From Tyto alba (taxonomy: Eukaryota > Chordata > Aves > Strigiformes > Tytonidae): DNA of 64,000 nucleotides. Positions 1 to 13,756 of this stretch are shown piece after piece; position 1 is the first letter of the stretch; the number at the start of each line of letters is the position of its first letter. The notes under the pieces were generated by a model, which saw nothing but the letters and a program-made list of their open reading frames with translations, had not been told where the DNA came from and did not search any database. Position numbers and translations under genes: made by a program. The stretch lies in assembly GCF_018691265.1 (NCBI RefSeq), contig NW_024881316.1:29695319-29759318 (forward strand), given 5' to 3'.

Positions 1-819
1 CTCTGTGTGCAAGTTTATATATATATATATATATCACTATTTATAGATTTCTAATATATTTCTCTTCAGAAATATTTTACTGAGACAAACTTGAGCTTAT
101 TGTGTATGGTGTTTGGCAACAGCTATTCTCATTTGGATAGTCATTCTGTTGTAAGTATCACACTGAAAAAGAGAACATTAACAGAATGTGTTGTAAATTA
201 ATTCATTGCACTTTAAAAATTGTAATTGCATGGGTTTGAAACAGACTTCAGAGAACCGTATCTTCATGTTATACAATATAGCAATTAAGGGAAATATATT
301 AAAGAGGAACAATGGGTTCCTGTTTTCCCGTTATGTATAGCAAAGGACCAAGAGATTATTTTTATAAATTTGTTTTATCTGCTTCCATGCTTAGGCCACA
401 AGTGGGGTCCAGAGCTGCAATTCACTGGCTCAGGAATGCAGTTAAAGCAAGAATAATGGCTCTGCAGTCTCTGTCAGGATGGACCGCTCTTCCTCCTGCT
501 TTCCTCTCTAAGACTTTCATACCACTGCAATAGTATCCAGCAGCTTCTGAGAAGGCACACAGTTGTTGCTAGCATTTAGAAAAGCTTTGCAAGAGATGGT
601 GCTGAAGACAGCTGGAGCTCTTGAAGTTTCCAGCTCCCCAGACAGTGAAGGCTCTGTAGAAATAGTTGTGAATTTTTGCACCTACATAACACTTCAGAAG
701 CATTCATTTTTTAATTGTCAGAAACTTTCTGTAAGTATTACCCTCACAGGACGGGCACACAGAATAAAACACAGAAATGAAGCCTGTGACTACCTGTGCC
801 CACCTATACTTGTGAATAA

Positions 820-1195
820 TGATCTGCTGCTGAGCCGCTCAGCTTGTGCTGCGCTCGCAGTCTCTGTGGTTTGATATTGACATCAGGTGTTCGTTTCCCA
901 CTGTGACTTCTCAGTCCTGACAAATGGAACCTCTGTCAGGATCAGGATCATTTTCTTGTTCTTGGTTCTCTGTTCAGTCTGCTGAGACTGCTGCCTCTTG
1001 TGCTGTGGAATTTCACCTCCTTGTGCCCGAGGCAAGAGGCGAAGAGTCTGAGCCTGCTGCAGGTGCCTGGCTGCTGCACACCAAGCCAGAACACCTCTCA
1101 GGGAAGGGGTGCCATTGCCCTTTGCAGCTGCCAGCTCCCTGGTGGCTTTCTAAAAAGTATGAGTATCCCCTGGTTTAGAAGTTCATGATTATAAA
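820..1195. other. Small GC/CpG-richer patch of unknown nature
   Basis: This stretch is visibly richer in G+C than its surroundings. It keeps about half a dozen CpG dinucleotides near 833-1045 in otherwise CpG-poor DNA. An AATAAA motif follows at about 1194-1199, and a T run starts at 1220. Overlapping open frames of 62-84 residues exist but match nothing I know. It could be a decayed retroelement, an untranslated exon or a regulatory patch; the sequence alone does not decide. Confidence 0.25.
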
Positions 1196-4100
1196 TAAAC
1201 TCTAGCCTTAAGGCTTTGATTTTTTTTTTTTTTTCCTTTTCGACACACTGGCTGAAATAGCAAATTTGGTATGCACAGACTTATATTTTTTAAGAATTGT
1301 TCCTGCAAGAAAATGATTAGTTACACCCTTTTTGTTTCATATTTCTGTTTTCTTAAGGGTGCATTGACCTGCAGAAATTTGTTTTTTCATTAAAAAGCTC
1401 ATATTAAAATAGCAATTCTAATTTTTCTGAACTATATTTCAAAGCAGGGGGAGCAAATATTAAACAAAATTCTGAAGGCTCAGGCAAAGGACATTAACGT
1501 ATAGAACATAGCAAAGAAAGACTTGTAAATTAACCTTATTTCAGGTAAATTGGTACAAAACTCTGAAAATGATCCTGAGAGATTGTATTAGTACTCCTGA
1601 GACTACTGGTAGTGATCTTTAAGAAATTAGCTCATATCAACACCAAGAGACTGAAATGATATTTTTCAGGCTTACTGTACTCATGAAAATAATAATCTAA
1701 CCACAATTCTTTACGTTTATAAATCAAAGAAAACCTAAAGTTCATAGTATACCTCAGAGCCGGAGTTACAGGCACTTACACCAAGACTATCACCACTCCC
1801 AAAACAGTTTTTTCACTGCCATGTTCATTCTCAAACATGATTTGATGAATTGCATACAGTATTTCCTTACACATGACTTTAAAAAGTGTGATTATTAAGG
1901 TATTGTTATATGAATTGTATGTTTACATAAAAAAAAAGTAGTTTACAAAACCTGAGCCTGGTCAGGAACAAGTCAATGATTTCCTTAAATATCAGAAGCA
2001 ATGTTAGCACTTTCTATTTATTGTCTAGACAGAGACATTAGCAGGTTTCAGGTTGGGTAGGGGTGGTCAATAATCGTATAGGCATGATGTTACAAACTGA
2101 CATTCTGATAAAGTGATGAACTACCTGAGAGCTGTGGAATGTCAAGGACAGATGTCTGAGCCTAAAAGTAACCTTCAAAAGGAGAGTGGGCATATAGAGA
2201 CAGATGCATCCCGCCATCCAGATTCCCCTCAAGAAAAGCAATATCCTACCTTTGGATCTTTCCATACAAATGGATTTCAGCCAGTAAATCATATCAGCAG
2301 GGTTACAGTTTGGTATCTAAGTAAAACAGATAGACAACCTAAAGCGTACTTGCTGCTTTTAGATAAATATATATATCTGCCTCTGAACACTGCAGTGCTT
2401 TATCTTGGTTAATTCTTGGATTTCTAAAGATTAATTATCTACTTCTACTTTAATGTTGTCTGATGCAGAGGTGATTTTAAACAACTAGAAAGCCATGCCT
2501 CAGGTTGCAGCGATTCATAAACCACCCGCACACTGCCGAATGCTCCACCAAAAGATATATGAGGTACCAAATAATAGTGGGAATATTCTTCAGCTAATGT
2601 TCTTTTTATGGCATGGTAACATTGTTATTGGTATGACAGAAAAGTTTCTTCCAGTGGGAAATCCTATTCAAAATATACCAGGTATGGAACAAGATTGAAA
2701 AAGGGCCTAAATTTCAATGATCAGTGCTGGTCACACATGGAATTGCAGTAGAATTTGAGTTCTACTTGAAGTTAATGGTGAAATGGATTTATCTCACAAG
2801 CTTTCATCCTCATCCACTGAAGTTAACAGAAGTATGATCAAATCAGTGGAACATCAGTCTGATAAAACACTGGAAAAATGACCTGATTCAATAAAACACT
2901 GAAACATTTACTTGTCATTAACCCTTGAGATATTTTTCCATAGAATTACAAAGCTGACTTTAGAGGGCTGCTGAACTCATCTAAAAATATCTAATGGACT
3001 TAAGCTTCACCTAATGCCAAGTTGTCTTCATGATTGGGGTAACTGATTGATTAATGACGTTGTCCCTCCAACTGTTTTTTTTTTTCTGTCACTAATTCTA
3101 AGGAAAAAAAAGTTTGTGGGTTTTTTTTTTTTTTTTGATTTTCATCTCTTGCATTAAAACTGTAAAATATATTATTTATAAAACCATATATTTTTATGGC
3201 TGAAGGATTTTTAAGGGATTTTACAGCGACTTTAATAAAGAATTTAATAGTAAATCAGTTAGTGTAGTTTCAACTATATGGTCTGTAGTTCAAGTCATTT
3301 AGTTACTAAAGCCATTTGCTAGTGAAAGTCCCTGATGACTTCTCTACTTCTAAATAGCAACAAGTTTTTTTGTAATTAACATTTCTAGTATTTCTCACAC
3401 TGTACTTTCTTTCAGAAAAAAGGCAAGTCCTTATGTGGAAAAGCTTCACATCAGTGCATTTGTCCTTTCCAAATACTGAGCACTATGTGCAAGGTGTTGA
3501 ACATAGTTGTTAAAATAAATTCTGACAAATTAAGTCTGTGCAAAAATGTTAGTTCATTGAGCTAAGCATGCTTAATCTGAAGCATCTTCAATTCCAGAAA
3601 CTCTTAGCAAAATAAGAAAAGCTTTTCAGGAAACCCTTTGACAGATTCCTGGGAAGCCTGACTGGATGAAGTAAATTGGAAGCTGCAAGTCCCAGGTCTG
3701 TTTTCTGGTGGACCTTCCCTAGCAAGGATGAGGGATTCTTCTGCAGTCAGCTGCTTAGTAAAGAGACATGATTTAGTTTCATTCCCAGTACTTCCATTTT
3801 TCAAAATGCTGCCAGCAACAAACCTGACAAGATAATCAATTAAACAAAACAATTGACTGGCTTCCAGTTTAGAAATGTTAGAAAAATGTGGCTTCAGTTT
3901 AACCACCCCTTAGCTTTCAGACTTGTGGAGTTCAAATTTTTCAGTGTTCATCTGAACACCCATTAACCTCTGAACCAATTGTCTTTCTTACCTTTCTGCA
4001 CTCAAGTTTTCCTCTTATTTCCTTTTATAAACATTTTGAACATATTGATGACCAAAGAGGAAGCCAAACTCACTGGTCAAATGTAATTCCTAGTTTGTTT

Positions 4101-4527
4101 GTAGTAATTACGGGGAAAACATATCTGTTCTAGTTGTCACAAATGTTATGTTTTATAAAGACAGTATCTGTGATTCAGTTAATTATGGGTCAAATCCTTC
4201 AGTAACACTGAAGGCAAGAGCTGCAAATAGAACTCAGCTTCACGGTGCTAAAGGGTATGACCAGGGTTTCACTAGAGGAAGAATCACTCCAGGATCTTCT
4301 GGAGAAATGCATAAACCAATCTTGTCAAAATCAGAGCACCGGGGGTAAGGATTCAAGTCAGAGGGATCTGGGAAACAACACAGAAGGTGGTTAGCATACA
4401 TAACAAAGGTACTCAAAATAGATTGTGCTGTCCAAAACAGAGCATCTATTTACCACATTTGTAGTAATAAAAGCACGTCTGAAACTTCTTCCACTCGTTG
4501 GTTTTTGTAAGTCTCTCCGAGTACTCA

Positions 4528-4531
<4 letters not shown>

Positions 4532-4566
<35 letters not shown>
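4532..4566. repeat. 35-T homopolymer
   Basis: An uninterrupted run of 35 T on the plus strand. It directly adjoins the LTR fragment that ends at about 4567. In the LTR orientation (minus) it is poly(A) located where related copies carry a short A-run just downstream of the TATA-like segment. It probably grew by slippage from that run (inference). Confidence 0.9.
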
Positions 4567-4767
4567 CTTTGAGAAATTAAGATTAAATGTTTTCACAGAG
4601 TGGCCACCAACTTGGGCAATGGGCTCAGATTTGGTCAGTAGTGGGTCCATTTTGGAGCCAGCTGGAAGTGGCTGTGTCTGGCACCGGGCAGCCCCTGGTC
4701 TCTTCTCACAGAGGCCGCTTCTGCAGTCCCCTCCACTGACAATACTTTGTCACATAAACCCAATACA
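4567..4767 (-). mobile_element. ERV LTR 5' fragment (family shared with 11010 and 14988)
   Basis: Read on the minus strand, the fragment starts with TGTATTGGGTTTATG at 4767. It runs through a block (about 4600-4660) clearly homologous to the minus-strand LTR at 14545-14988: both contain the GCCAGCTGGCTCCAA segment followed by a GAGCCCAT segment. Recognition as an avian ERVL-like LTR rests on that similarity and on the TG start. Only the 5' part of the LTR (about 200 bp) remains; the 3' part is lost and replaced by the long A/T tract. No target-site duplication can be assigned. Confidence 0.7.
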
Positions 4768-7700
4768 GACTATAACAGGAAATGGGTGTTACAGCTGATT
4801 CAGCCCATACCAGGACATTTAAGTTACAAAAAATTTTGAAACCAAACCTTATGAATTCAGTTTACATCCCTGCTTATTCCTGTTTCATTCTTATATCATT
4901 CAGCATATTTTTTATCTGTTGGTGTTTTCTAGTGCATCAGCTGTTGGAAGGTGGTTGTGGAAATTGCTGCTTTCATCTGTGAAGGGTCACATAAAAATAA
5001 TATTAGTTACAAACACTGAAAAATGACAGTTTGAGATTAGATATATGAAATTTTTTACATTAGATTTCTCAGTGTAACTACCCATTATTCTTTTAAGCCA
5101 AGCTTCTGTGCAGAATACTATCTAGCATTGACAAATTTCTGCTGCCACACATCAACTACAAAACAAATGGAATACAGATAGCACTCTTTGTCTGCTCTCT
5201 TAGAAATTGTACTGTCCTCTTCTTTCCTGAAGGATGAATTATCTCGTGAACTCATGCCTTCTACGAAATCAAAAGCATGATAACGTGCTTTTAGTTCATC
5301 ACTGCCATGAGGCTTTTCTGATCTCCATGACAATTCATGCACAGTAGTTGATTGAAAAGACTTTGGATTTTTGTTGTAGAGAAATGCATGTGGGTCCTTA
5401 GGATAGCTTTCATTCTGTCTTAAAATGACAAAAACATTTGTGTCTGTATAAAAAGCTCTCCATCGAATGTACTAAATGTACTAAATGTGGAAACATTGAT
5501 AGCTGCTAGTATGTATATTTTATTAAGACTATACGGTAATCAATTTTCAGCAGGTGAATAGAATAGAAGGCTAAAAGTTTGCCTTCCATGGAAAATTCTG
5601 TGACTCAAAGTACCTCCACTGAGTTAAATCAGATTTTAAAATGAGACAATATTTGATACTAAATATTTAAAATGAGATAAAATAAAAGTGCTCACTTTGG
5701 AAGGGGTGGCTTTTATGAAAACTCCTGAACCCCAAGCCATGTTCACCATAAAATTAAAGGAAGGTTCAGCCGAAGTGACTACAACACCAAGCACTGCAGG
5801 GACTGTTAAATCCAGGAGGGTCAAAGCCCTTTTTCTTATCTTTTATTTCATATTACTAAAGAGCTACCTATGGGTTTCTCTTTTTGCAGTGAGACTTCCC
5901 ACTGAGGTAAACAGTACCACTTCACTCATATGAAATAAAACACTTGCATAAATCTTTGTAGAACTGGAGACAACATCTATAAGTTTATAGTAGGTTGTAA
6001 CAGTATTATTTTGATGCAGTATGTTCAAGTATAGTAAGTGAAATATTCAGTAAAGGACCTGAATCTTATGTAGGATATAAGTTAAAGAGATACAAAATTA
6101 AGTAGAAGAAGAAAGATTAAAGTAAACTGAACAGTCAGAAGAGTTATCATGTGAGCTGAGTTCATGAAGACATTGTTTATAGTAGAGATACCACCGAATG
6201 GAGAATGGGAAGACCATTTGGATGAGGACAAACACCCAGGATGAGAACTGACCTAAGTTTAGCATTAATAGATAGGCAGGATCCAAATAAACTGAATCTG
6301 AGGTAGGACGTGGGACAAAAGTTAACTTTATCACCAGGCAGAAAGACTCATCCTCACTGATAAAAGAACAGACTAGATTATCTTTAGGAACAGGATTTCT
6401 GGTTCTGTTTGATCACACGTTGGTTAAAAAAAAAACACTGCAAAACTCGTGCTTTATTTGTTCGGGGAGGACGACTGAAATGGAAAGAGAGATGGGCACC
6501 TCCAGAGGTCAGTTTTGTGCAGAAAAAAGAGTCTGCTCCTTCAAATTACTCTTTGGAGCAACTTCCGGTCTACTGACTGCAGAAGCTATCTAAAAGGTAA
6601 GCCTTGTTAAACTTAAATCAGCTTTTGTGATTATGACTTTTTAGATGAAATTCTGGACTATTTCAAATAAGCTTTATTAAGAACTTGGATGGTCTTTTAA
6701 ACAATTACACCTAAGCTATGAATTATGTTTATCTGTAAGAGCAAAATAGCTTTCCACCTGCTTCCAAGGGGTTTTACTCAATTTGCTTCCAAATGAAACA
6801 AGGTACCTAAGAGCAAAGCTGTTGTGAAGGGGTCAGTTTTTGTCTGGCCTGATGGACAGTGTTGATAAAGTCTCCTTTTTTTCTTTAAATTAAATTAATA
6901 ATACCACCCTTGTGATGTAATTTGATATACACTGATGAGCAATGTGATATAATAAGCCAATTATAACAATGTGAGGAAAACTGTACAATATTGCTCCTGA
7001 CTGTATTTTGACTTTGTCATAAAACTATATGTCCATTCCTCCACTTTTTGGACAGCAACCGAATAGTTTAGGATGTTAAAAAAAAAGGAGTTTTGGTTGA
7101 AAAAATAAAGAATTTAGGCTTTATCTAAAGTATATTGAGTGTTATCATCCCCAATTCAACATCTATATTCTCTGTAGATTAGCTATGCATTTAGAAGAAG
7201 CTAAGGTGAACATTTTTTAATATCTCACTGCCCAGTCATGAAAAAATGCTTGGTTTCTGTCATGTATCTGTTGCTGAAGGGAGAGAAATGCTCAATGCAT
7301 TGAATGAGAAAAAATTATTTATCCAACTCCTTTAGTCTGGTTTAGACCAGACTCTCCATTTAGTCCAAACCCTGGTTGCTGCAGACTAGCTTCAAGAGGG
7401 AAGCTTTCTCTTTCCTAATACGTATAAACTATACAACAGAAAATATGAGGATTAAATAATAAAAGTACAGAATTAACTTTGTAATCAAAGCTAAAACAGA
7501 AGATCCACTATTATAACTGTCCTTGGTTACTTGTTAAATTTCTGAGAGACTTAATGCATTTTACAAGATTCCTCAGTTCTACTTGTCCCATGTAATTTAA
7601 AATTCATTTTAAATCTTTACTCAATTTAAATGAGACTAAAACATAAAATAAACAAGCAAATGAGCAGATACATAGACATACCTAGCATATGACATACAAA

Positions 7701-8972
7701 TCTAGCAAATGAGGGAAGGACAGCACCAGACCAAATACTCCTTCAGTTCAAAGGTACCACAACCTACAAGACTATCTACCTCTTCTGAAAAAAAGCAAAA
7801 CCAAAGCTCACAGCTCTTTTAAGCCTGGAAAAGTCACTGCTTTTTATTACTCTCATAAAATCCTGCCAAAAATTACTACTCGTTGAACAGCATCAACAGA
7901 TGTGAAAGATGGAAGTGTAAAGACAATCTTCTCAGGAGTTACTGAAGGATTTGAAGGTGCTAGTAAGCTTCTCTCACCAAAGAAAATGAAGGGGAGGTTC
8001 AATAGTGGGAAACTGAGGATGAGGTGTTTTTTAGGAGACTATGTATCTTAAATTGATCAAGCGTTATTATTGTAACTGTTAAAGCTGTATTAGATTTTTG
8101 AATCTGATGTGTCTGTTAGCTAGTAGAAATTAAATAACAAACTTCATATTAAGTCAAGCCATTAAGATTAGCTAAGAACTTTTGACATCTTTGCAGCCAC
8201 CAAGATATATTTCAGTAGAGCCTCTGGACCCTGCATGTCTGACACACCTCAAAAGATAAGGAAAGATTGGGTGATGTAATATAAATACAGTCACATTGAA
8301 TCAGTCATCTATGCTACTTGCATTAGTTGTGCAGTTTTATACCAAAAATAGTTAGCTAATGAATACATGGAAGATAAAAGGGATACCAAAGGTTGGTATT
8401 TTGTAATTGTTCTTCCACTGAGACATTGTGATGCCTGCCACTTACATTTCTGTCAAGCTGAGGTTTTGAGTGAAATTGCATGTGGATTTTGTTACTATTA
8501 CTGAATTTGATTTTCATCTTGTTTAGTTTTTGACTGTGAAAATGTACATCTCAACAAGAAGCTTCTTATGTTTGAAGTAATAAGTATAACAAATGAATTT
8601 GGAATTGAATTCACTTCATCTTGACCTCAGCAGTCTTATGACAATGGCAAAGGCTATTTTAAGGTAGAGCATCAGATCTGAATTTGGATTGAAAATACAA
8701 ATGGATAAAGAGTAGAGAAGAAAAATTATGTAATAGAAGAATTTTGAACAGAGTGAACAAAAATGTTCTGGTTTTCAGATGAACTCCAGGGTTTTGTATC
8801 TGTTACTAATTTTCCCTTTTTGTTTATTCATGCATTTATTTTATTTAATTTTCTGACTTCTTGCTCTGGTATCTACTTCCATATAAAATAACTTTTGCTT
8901 GCTAATATGCTCTAATCTAAATAATAGAGGCAATATGTATTGGAGAGTTGTCTGATGAGTCAGCTCTACATT

Positions 8973-9052
8973 ATGTACACATGTATGTGTTTGCATGCAT
9001 GTATGTTTGTATGCTTACTCATATGTTATTTATGTTTGTATGCATACTAACT
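8973..9052. repeat. Degenerate TATG/GTAT-type simple repeat
   Basis: Repeated variants of ATGTATG, GTTTGTATGC and CATGCATG over about 80 bp. This is an interrupted purine-pyrimidine-alternating simple repeat. Confidence 0.6.
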
Positions 9053-10897
9053 ATATAAATGTATTGTATAATTATTTGTATCAAAAAGGCAGTCCTTGAC
9101 TCCAGTATTTTCTTTATGGTCATAAAGATTTTATCGATTTTTAAGTACATATAGAAAAATAATAGTAACAGGAAATATATACTCTGTATTAAATCTTTAA
9201 AACTGTATATAACAAGCAATTAATGAGAAACAATGTCTTAGGAACATTTCACATATTTGGAAACCTGTGTTGTCCTTATCTCATTTTTTTTCAACAGAAA
9301 AAAGTATCTTCTAAACTATAAATGCATAGCTTCTCTGTTTCATTATAAAGATTTTATATACATATATTATTACTACAACTTTGAAATAATGGAAAAGTTT
9401 ACAAGTTATTTTATCAATTAAGCTCAATAACTACATTTTTTTCTCACAGTACTGAGTAATAATGAAAATGTTTAATCACTAAATTTTTAACTTCGTATAT
9501 TGTAGCTCTCAAAAGCAGTTAAAAACGGCTTAGGACATTCTGGAGAAATAAAAATATTAATTACTAACTTGACTGGTGATATGCAGTTACATGAATTATG
9601 GTCTGCCAACATATCCAAATTTTTCCAGAACTAAATCCTTGTGAAAAACATATTCTTTAAAAAACAATCTCCTCACCATGAAAGTGTAAGTCAAATTTCT
9701 TATCTTTTCCTGGATGGCAGGAGAGAGGAAATGGGGCTCATACACAGAGTCAAATGGTGTTAAATATTTAGTTGTATTACCAAAATTTAATCAAATATTA
9801 GTTTGTGATGATGGTGAAGTTCTAAACTTTATTTATCAGTTTAAATGGTTGGTGATTTTTTTGACAAATTTATTTTCTGTGTGAGTAATGCAATATAAGT
9901 ATCTTATGAGAAATTTGCTGTTTTATTTATTGGTTCTTATGAAGTTGCTATTATGCCTTATATTTTATTGTTTGAATTTTCAAGCCTTTGAACTTAATTC
10001 TTGCTTTTGTACTTATTCATGCCAGTAAAGCACAATTACTTGAAAGAGTACTGAAAGCAAACATGAAACATCAATGTTACGGTTCTACTGAAATTTACTT
10101 TTGAATTCAAATAGATAGTCAAGGGAATTTAAGAAGATGGAGTTTGCCCATTCTAGCCCCGTTTACACTTCCAAGCAGTGTCTAAGGCTTTTAGATCAAG
10201 TTAGACTCCATTTCTGAATTTTAAGCTCACAGATGTCAAGCCACACCATTAAGAACACTTTGCACATAAAGAACTGCCTCTGAGTACGTGACTTTCATAA
10301 ATTTAAAGGGAAAACTTCACATATGTTGGACTGTATAATTACTGAACTTTAACTTTTATAAAAGAGATAATATTCTTCCACTGGTTTTTAAGCATTTATT
10401 CATGATATTGCATAGCCATGAAAAGCAATGAGAAAAGTCCAACTAATATAAATTGTCTCTGGATTAGGATCTTTTCAGAATCCTAATTAGAGTTCCACTT
10501 CAGTTCTGCCCAAACTGATGATGATGGCTGATTAAAAAAAGACTGTAAACCTCAAATTTGAAAGGTTTGAAATTTGATTTGAAACAAACTCAAAAATATT
10601 TTTTTTCAGAGATTACAATTATTCAGTATCTCTAGGAAGCCTACACTGCAGGTGGAACTAGCTCTTTTGTCTGTTCCCTAATATGCATGCCTAGAATTTA
10701 TAATATTTATTACTGAATAGTTGCAGGAAGATTTAGCAACTCATTGCAGAGCTGAATTCACTACAGCTTTCATGCTTTTTACACTTGCAACAAATCAGCA
10801 GAAACTTCTAGAATTTTTCTGCAGATACACTTATCAGAGACCTGCCTTAATGTGTCAGAAGCTCAGAAACCCTGAGAATACTAAATAAATAAACAAA

Positions 10898-10901
<4 letters not shown>

Positions 10902-10929
<28 letters not shown>
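10902..10929. repeat. 28-T homopolymer
   Basis: Uninterrupted T run starting after the C at 10901. No recognised retroelement ends here. It lies 80 bp upstream of the LTR fragment at 11010. Confidence 0.9.
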
Positions 10930-10932
<3 letters not shown>

Positions 10933-11009
10933 GGAACACAATTTTCTTGGTGTTAAAACCTCATTTTAATCTCCTTTCCCACAGATCAAATAAACTCTAC
11001 CTAAATTCA

Positions 11010-11459
11010 TGTGCTGGGTTTGTGCAGTGATGGGGTTTTTTGATAGCGGGGGAGGGGGCTGTAGTGGTTGCCCCCTGTGAGAAGCTTCTCAAATTCCCCC
11101 GGCCTCAAGTCAGCTCCACCTCTGCATCAAAACTGAGCCAATCAGCTGCATCTCTGCGAAAACATATTTAAGAAGGGACTTGTGAAGAGGAGTTGCTGCA
11201 GCTGCTTGAACACCAAGGTCAGTGGAGGAACGGAGGAAGAAAGGAGGGGGGAGGTGTGCCGGAGCAGAGACCCCCCTGTATCCTGTGGTGAGATGGCAGG
11301 GTGGCCCCCCCTGCCACCCATGGAGGTCTATGGTGGAGCAGACACTGATTTATGGCATGTGTTCCACGTGGATGACGAAAGTGACAGTGGCCAAAGAAGA
11401 CCCCGATCTTGTGGGAAAGGATAGCCCCACTGTTGTAGTTTGGCACTGGGAGGATTGCT
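11010..11459 (+). mobile_element. ERV LTR 5' fragment, plus strand
   Basis: Begins TGTGCTGGGTTTGTG at 11010 and is far more GC- and CpG-rich than its flanks. It keeps a promoter-like layout: a CCAATC box near 11138 and a TATA-like ATATTTAAGAAGG near 11164-11176. These are followed by GGAGCAGA- and CCATGGAGG-type segments shared with the minus-strand copy at 14545-14988. The 3' part of the LTR, with its polyadenylation region, is missing. AATTC occurs just outside both ends (11004-11008 and 11460-11464), which could be a 5-bp target duplication but is one base off the TG start and may be chance. Open frames inside (about 75-80 residues on both strands) are by-products of the GC-rich LTR, not genes. 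Confidence 0.75.
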
Positions 11460-11464
11460 AATTC

Positions 11465-13722
11465 TTATCTCACACATTTACCTAAATAGTTAAAATATCT
11501 TGATGGTTTTCTTCTAGTAAGAGGCAACGTTAGGGATGTACATCAGACAAAATATCATCTCCTCTCATTATCAGATATTATGTCTATATTATTGCCTCCT
11601 GTCCAATAGTTACATAATAGATATCTGTTGTCCCTTTGCATAAGATAATATATATTAAATATCAAAAAATTCTGAATAAAGCCACGGTTGTATCTTAAAA
11701 AAAAAAACAATGGAATTAATGGAAATGTAGGTAGTATGATCTCAACCAAATTTTTCCAATTAAAAATACTAAAAGAATCATTAACTGGATTTGATGCAGA
11801 ATTTCCAACCAAAATTATTTGTATCCCTTAGCACTTACACAATTTTCTTACACAAATTCTGTATTTTTCAATTATTTATTAATCTTAAAATGCTAAATTT
11901 CTCATCATCTTGAATTAAGATATTTCAGTCTTGAAACACAAATTATCTCACAGTTCACAACTATATTAGGCTGCCTTTCCCGGCGGTCAATTGTTGGAGA
12001 ATCTTGGGGTCTCTGCAAGATTGCATTTTTCATCAGATGTTACATGATGGAAGCCATTATGACTAAAGCAGAAGATATCCTATAATCTTGACAGAAGCGA
12101 AAGATATAATGAGTCCTAACCTGTAGTGCTAAAAACAGTTTACTGTTTCCACAGACTGAAATGAAGTCTTCCAGATAAATTCAACAAAACCAAATTAAAT
12201 GAAACAAAATTAAAAGTTTTCATTTTATGTATAACCAGTCAGTGTGAGATAACTAAAAATCACCTTAGCATTATTAAAGATAGACTGTGATGAATGTCCA
12301 TACTATGCAAAATGACCCATTATGGTATGAAGATTAATGTTAAAATCCTGAATTCCCTTTGTGGAATTTGCAAATACTGAGCTGTTCTAATTTTAACGCT
12401 GTTTTCATCAACAGAAACATTGTGAAAAGATGAATAAGTGTGATATCAGCTGAACTGGACTGACATTCAGTATTGACATTCAGTATAGTCTACATGTGGG
12501 GGAGGAAGGTATTTAACCTTCTCAGGATTTTATAAAGCATGATAGTTATGGTTGTGTAAGTCCCTTCATAATAATGTATCAGACTGAAGACTTCATAGAG
12601 TGGATTGAGGAATAGTTTCAAATCCTGCTGCTCTTGGTCTGCCATCTCCATGAACTTCTGTTGTTGCATAGGTAGCCAGGTGCTTCATAGTGAAAAACTT
12701 GCTTAACAAATATATGAGCAACTCAAAACTTGCCTGTAAGTGGTTCAATATAAGTATAGTCATCAATCATTGTTCTTGACAAATGTTTCATATGAGAAAA
12801 GATGGTCTTGTGTTCCATTCCAAAGCCTTCTTGCAGGAACCTGGGAATGCATCTTATTCTTTTCTAGTTCACAGTACTAAAATATGTAGAGAAACCTTTT
12901 CCTTCATTTTTCTCTCTTGAGATTTTAAACTCTGACAGTAAGAAAATAAGAGTGAATAAGTTGGGAACATGAAGTAAATTTCTACCTTACAGGTGTTCCC
13001 GTAGGACAATTGCACATGATACAAATTCTTGGAAAGATGTTTACTTTAAGAGTTATTTTTATTGAGGAAAAGAACTGATCAGAGAATGAATAAAGAAAAG
13101 TTAGTTGCTTAACTTCAAGTTATTATGATTTTCTGCTGGAAGATCATATATAATCTAAATAAACAAAATGTGTTAAATCTCTGATGTATTTTAAAATAGT
13201 AATTTTTGAGGAGCTAAAAACTTTTATGAATTAATCAGAAGGAATCAAAACTAAATAGTAAAAATAATGAATGCTTGTGATAAATGCTTAAAAGATAAGT
13301 ACAACCAAATCCTTAACTTTGGCTGAAATCCAGGATAAGTTCCACACCCCATCCAGAGGGAGCTGAGGATGGCTGTCATCCAAATTTTCCTATCATTACC
13401 ATTTTTAGGTTAAAAATACTGCCTATGGCATAGGGGCTCTGAGAACCTGAACACTCCCAGGTGCCCATGTGGGCAAGCCACAATGAAGCATGTAATGAAC
13501 ATAGATATATTCATCTCTCTGATGGTGTTTTTGGTAACTATGCAAGAGAAACTAACCCAACAATTTATAAAAATGCTAGTGATGAGAAGTCATTTGAGAT
13601 CTAGTCTGCCTGTGTTTCTAACTCAGAGTACTCATGAACATGAAGGACCTGATTCCCAAAATTCATCCTTTTCAACAGCTGTACTTCTCTCAGGTACACA
13701 GAGCATATCTAACAGTTGTAGA

Positions 13723-13723
<1 letters not shown>
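11465..13723. other. Unique AT-rich DNA, no gene seen
   Basis: AT-rich sequence without recognisable coding potential. It contains a 13-bp perfect tandem duplication at 12461-12486. Confidence 0.6.
12461..12486. repeat. Perfect 13-bp tandem duplication
   Basis: TGACATTCAGTAT occurs twice in direct tandem (12461-12473, 12474-12486) with no mismatch. Confidence 0.9.

Positions 13724-13753
<30 letters not shown>
13724..13753. repeat. 30-A homopolymer
   Basis: Uninterrupted A run. It produces lysine-rich tails in chance open frames. No CR1 or LTR terminus is seen beside it. Confidence 0.9.

Positions 13754-13756
<3 letters not shown>

Larger units (their letters stand above)
1..4566. other. Mostly unique AT-rich intergenic or intronic DNA
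   Basis: No gene recognised. It opens with a short (TA)n run at about 17-34 and has T tracts at 1220-1234 and 3121-3136. A GC-richer patch at about 820-1190 is listed separately. The open frame at 2101-2412 (about 100 residues) has no domain I recognise and no convincing flanking splice sites, so I do not call it a gene. Confidence 0.6.
4768..11009. other. Unique AT-rich DNA, no gene seen
   Basis: About 6 kb of AT-rich, CpG-poor sequence. It contains a degenerate GTATG/TATG-rich simple repeat at about 8973-9052 and a 28-T tract at 10902-10929. The open frames are short, mostly in T-rich context, and match nothing. A splice-donor-like AAAAG/GTAAGC occurs at 6597 after a slightly GC-richer 100 bp, but no complete exon can be argued. 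Confidence 0.6.

Noticed and set aside
2038..2412. Overlapping frames on both strands (84 and 99 codons) that look slightly protein-like
   Set aside because: No family recognised, an in-frame stop (TGA at 2098-2100) directly upstream and no acceptor site inside; the evidence is too thin for an exon call.
6480..6600. Possible non-coding exon ending at AAAAG/GTAAGC
   Set aside because: A donor-like sequence alone occurs often by chance; no convincing acceptor or frame.
11219..11461. Three overlapping 75-80 codon frames on both strands
   Set aside because: They fall inside a GC-rich LTR fragment, where long frames on both strands are by-products of composition.
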